The notes below the pieces were generated by a model. The model saw nothing but the letters and a program-made list of their open reading frames with translations, did no database searches and was not told the DNA's origin. 64,000 nt of DNA, from contig NZ_VFNH01000003.1 in the NCBI RefSeq assembly GCF_006715485.1, positions 992,001-1,056,000 of the forward strand, given 5' to 3'. This DNA is from Herbaspirillum sp. SJZ107. GTDB lineage: Bacteria; Pseudomonadota; Gammaproteobacteria; Burkholderiales; Burkholderiaceae_D. The first letter of the stretch is position 1. Every line of letters starts with the position of its first letter. A program made the position numbers and the translations under genes. Shown one piece after another: positions 63,485-64,000 of the stretch.

Positions 63485-64000
63485 ATGAAAACCGTTCTGG
63501 GTCCGCTTGGCCTGATGATGCTCGCCGTCGTGCAAGCCGGTTGCGGCAGCAGCGCTGACCGCGCCGCGGCCAGCCTGCCCGCGGCTACGGCGACGGCGAC
63601 GGCGACGGCGCAGGTGGACGCGCCCGCCATCGTGGCGCCGCAGCCGGCGCCGGCCCGATTGACGGCGCTGTCCGCCATTCCGGGCGTGCCCGCCTGGTCG
63701 ACGACCGGCGGCAATCCGGGGCACACCAACTACGTGCCCGCTACCTTCGATCCGGCAAAATTCTCGCACCGTTTCAGCTGGACGCTGCCTGCCGGCGCCT
63801 CGGTATCCCAGGCCCAGCTTGCGCTCGACGGTGGACAGGCTTTCGCCGTGGTCCGCGACGCCGGCGGGACCTGGCGCCTGCATGCGATCGACGAAGCGAG
63901 CGGCAAGCAGAACTGGACCGCACCGCTGGGCCAGCTCGACATCGTCGACCCGCCCGCCACCCATGACGGCAAGGTCATACTGAGCAGCGCCGCCGGCCTG
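63485..64000 (+). CDS. Putative lipoprotein with PQQ-like beta-propeller repeats (3' end outside window)
   Basis: The first 172 codons are present and the frame is open to the window edge. The N-terminal signal MKTVLGPLGLMMLAVVQAGC has a lipobox-like end at Cys20. A low-complexity Ala-Thr linker (ATATATATAQ) follows, then a domain opening PAWSTTGGNPGHTNY. The segment LHAIDEASGKQNWTAPLG resembles one blade of PQQ-type or BamB-like propellers. It is probably outer-membrane anchored. Function cannot be stated from the fragment. No strong ribosome-binding site is visible. Confidence 0.65.
   Translation, partial: MKTVLGPLGLMMLAVVQAGCGSSADRAAASLPAATATATATAQVDAPAIVAPQPAPARLTALSAIPGVPAWSTTGGNPGHTNYVPATFDPAKFSHRFSWTLPAGASVSQAQLALDGGQAFAVVRDAGGTWRLHAIDEASGKQNWTAPLGQLDIVDPPATHDGKVILSSAAGL

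Overview
The window is chromosomal DNA from a high-GC Gram-negative heterotroph, most likely a betaproteobacterium of the Oxalobacteraceae (Massilia/Telluria/Duganella-like). That placement is an inference. It rests on the combination of RdgC, SlyX, GTP-type PckG, VF530, DUF3144 and DUF4404 proteins, two TonB receptors, several secreted proteases and an abundance of c-di-GMP signalling proteins. No rRNA, insertion sequence, phage or CRISPR array was seen.

Layout. 0-6 kb: the 3' end of rep, a type I-style M10 metalloprotease, slyX, several small proteins including a double-glycine leader peptide, and a TMEM175-like K+ channel with a decayed fragment of a second copy just upstream. 6-13.6 kb: two tandem secreted M3 peptidases, VF530, DUF4404 and ygiQ, with two copies of a dispersed palindromic (REP/BIME-like) element. 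13.7-27.8 kb: a compact fifteen-gene minus-strand unit. It encodes a histidine kinase, a receiver, an HD-GYP phosphodiesterase, a STAS-MshEN-type pilus ATPase, an inner-membrane platform, a major pilin, four minor pilins, PilM/N/O/P-like proteins and a secretin. A GGDEF cyclase and a chemoreceptor follow divergently. 31-33 kb: a small ABC exporter and tRNA-Asp/tRNA-Val. 33-40 kb: a TonB receptor and two tandem subtilases. 40-48.5 kb: dinB with a LexA box, rdgC, catalase, a half-length asparaginase-like protein, an unknown protein, a 2-hydroxyacid dehydrogenase and pckG. 48.5-52.5 kb: a nested palindromic element, a PAP2 phosphatase lipoprotein with passenger-like repeats and a GH39 glycosidase. 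52.5-60.1 kb: a divergent locus with a YfcC-type carrier, an M14 deacylase, an RpiR regulator, a TonB receptor and a secreted cyanophycinase. 60.2-64 kb: uvrA and the start of a lipoprotein with PQQ-like repeats.

Two loci look like coherent systems. The pilus unit joins an assembly machine to two-component and c-di-GMP proteins: an MshEN-like ligand module in the ATPase, an HD-GYP enzyme in the operon and a GGDEF enzyme next door. It also contains two uncommon fusions, STAS on the ATPase and DNRLRE on a minor pilin. The 52.5-60.1 kb locus reads as a scavenging route for an extracellular Asp/Arg polymer (cyanophycin): outer-membrane receptor, secreted depolymerase, amide-bond hydrolase, inner-membrane carrier and a local regulator.

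Starts were chosen by ribosome-binding sites, signal peptides, family lengths and overlaps. All functional statements come from reading motifs by eye; no database search was run.
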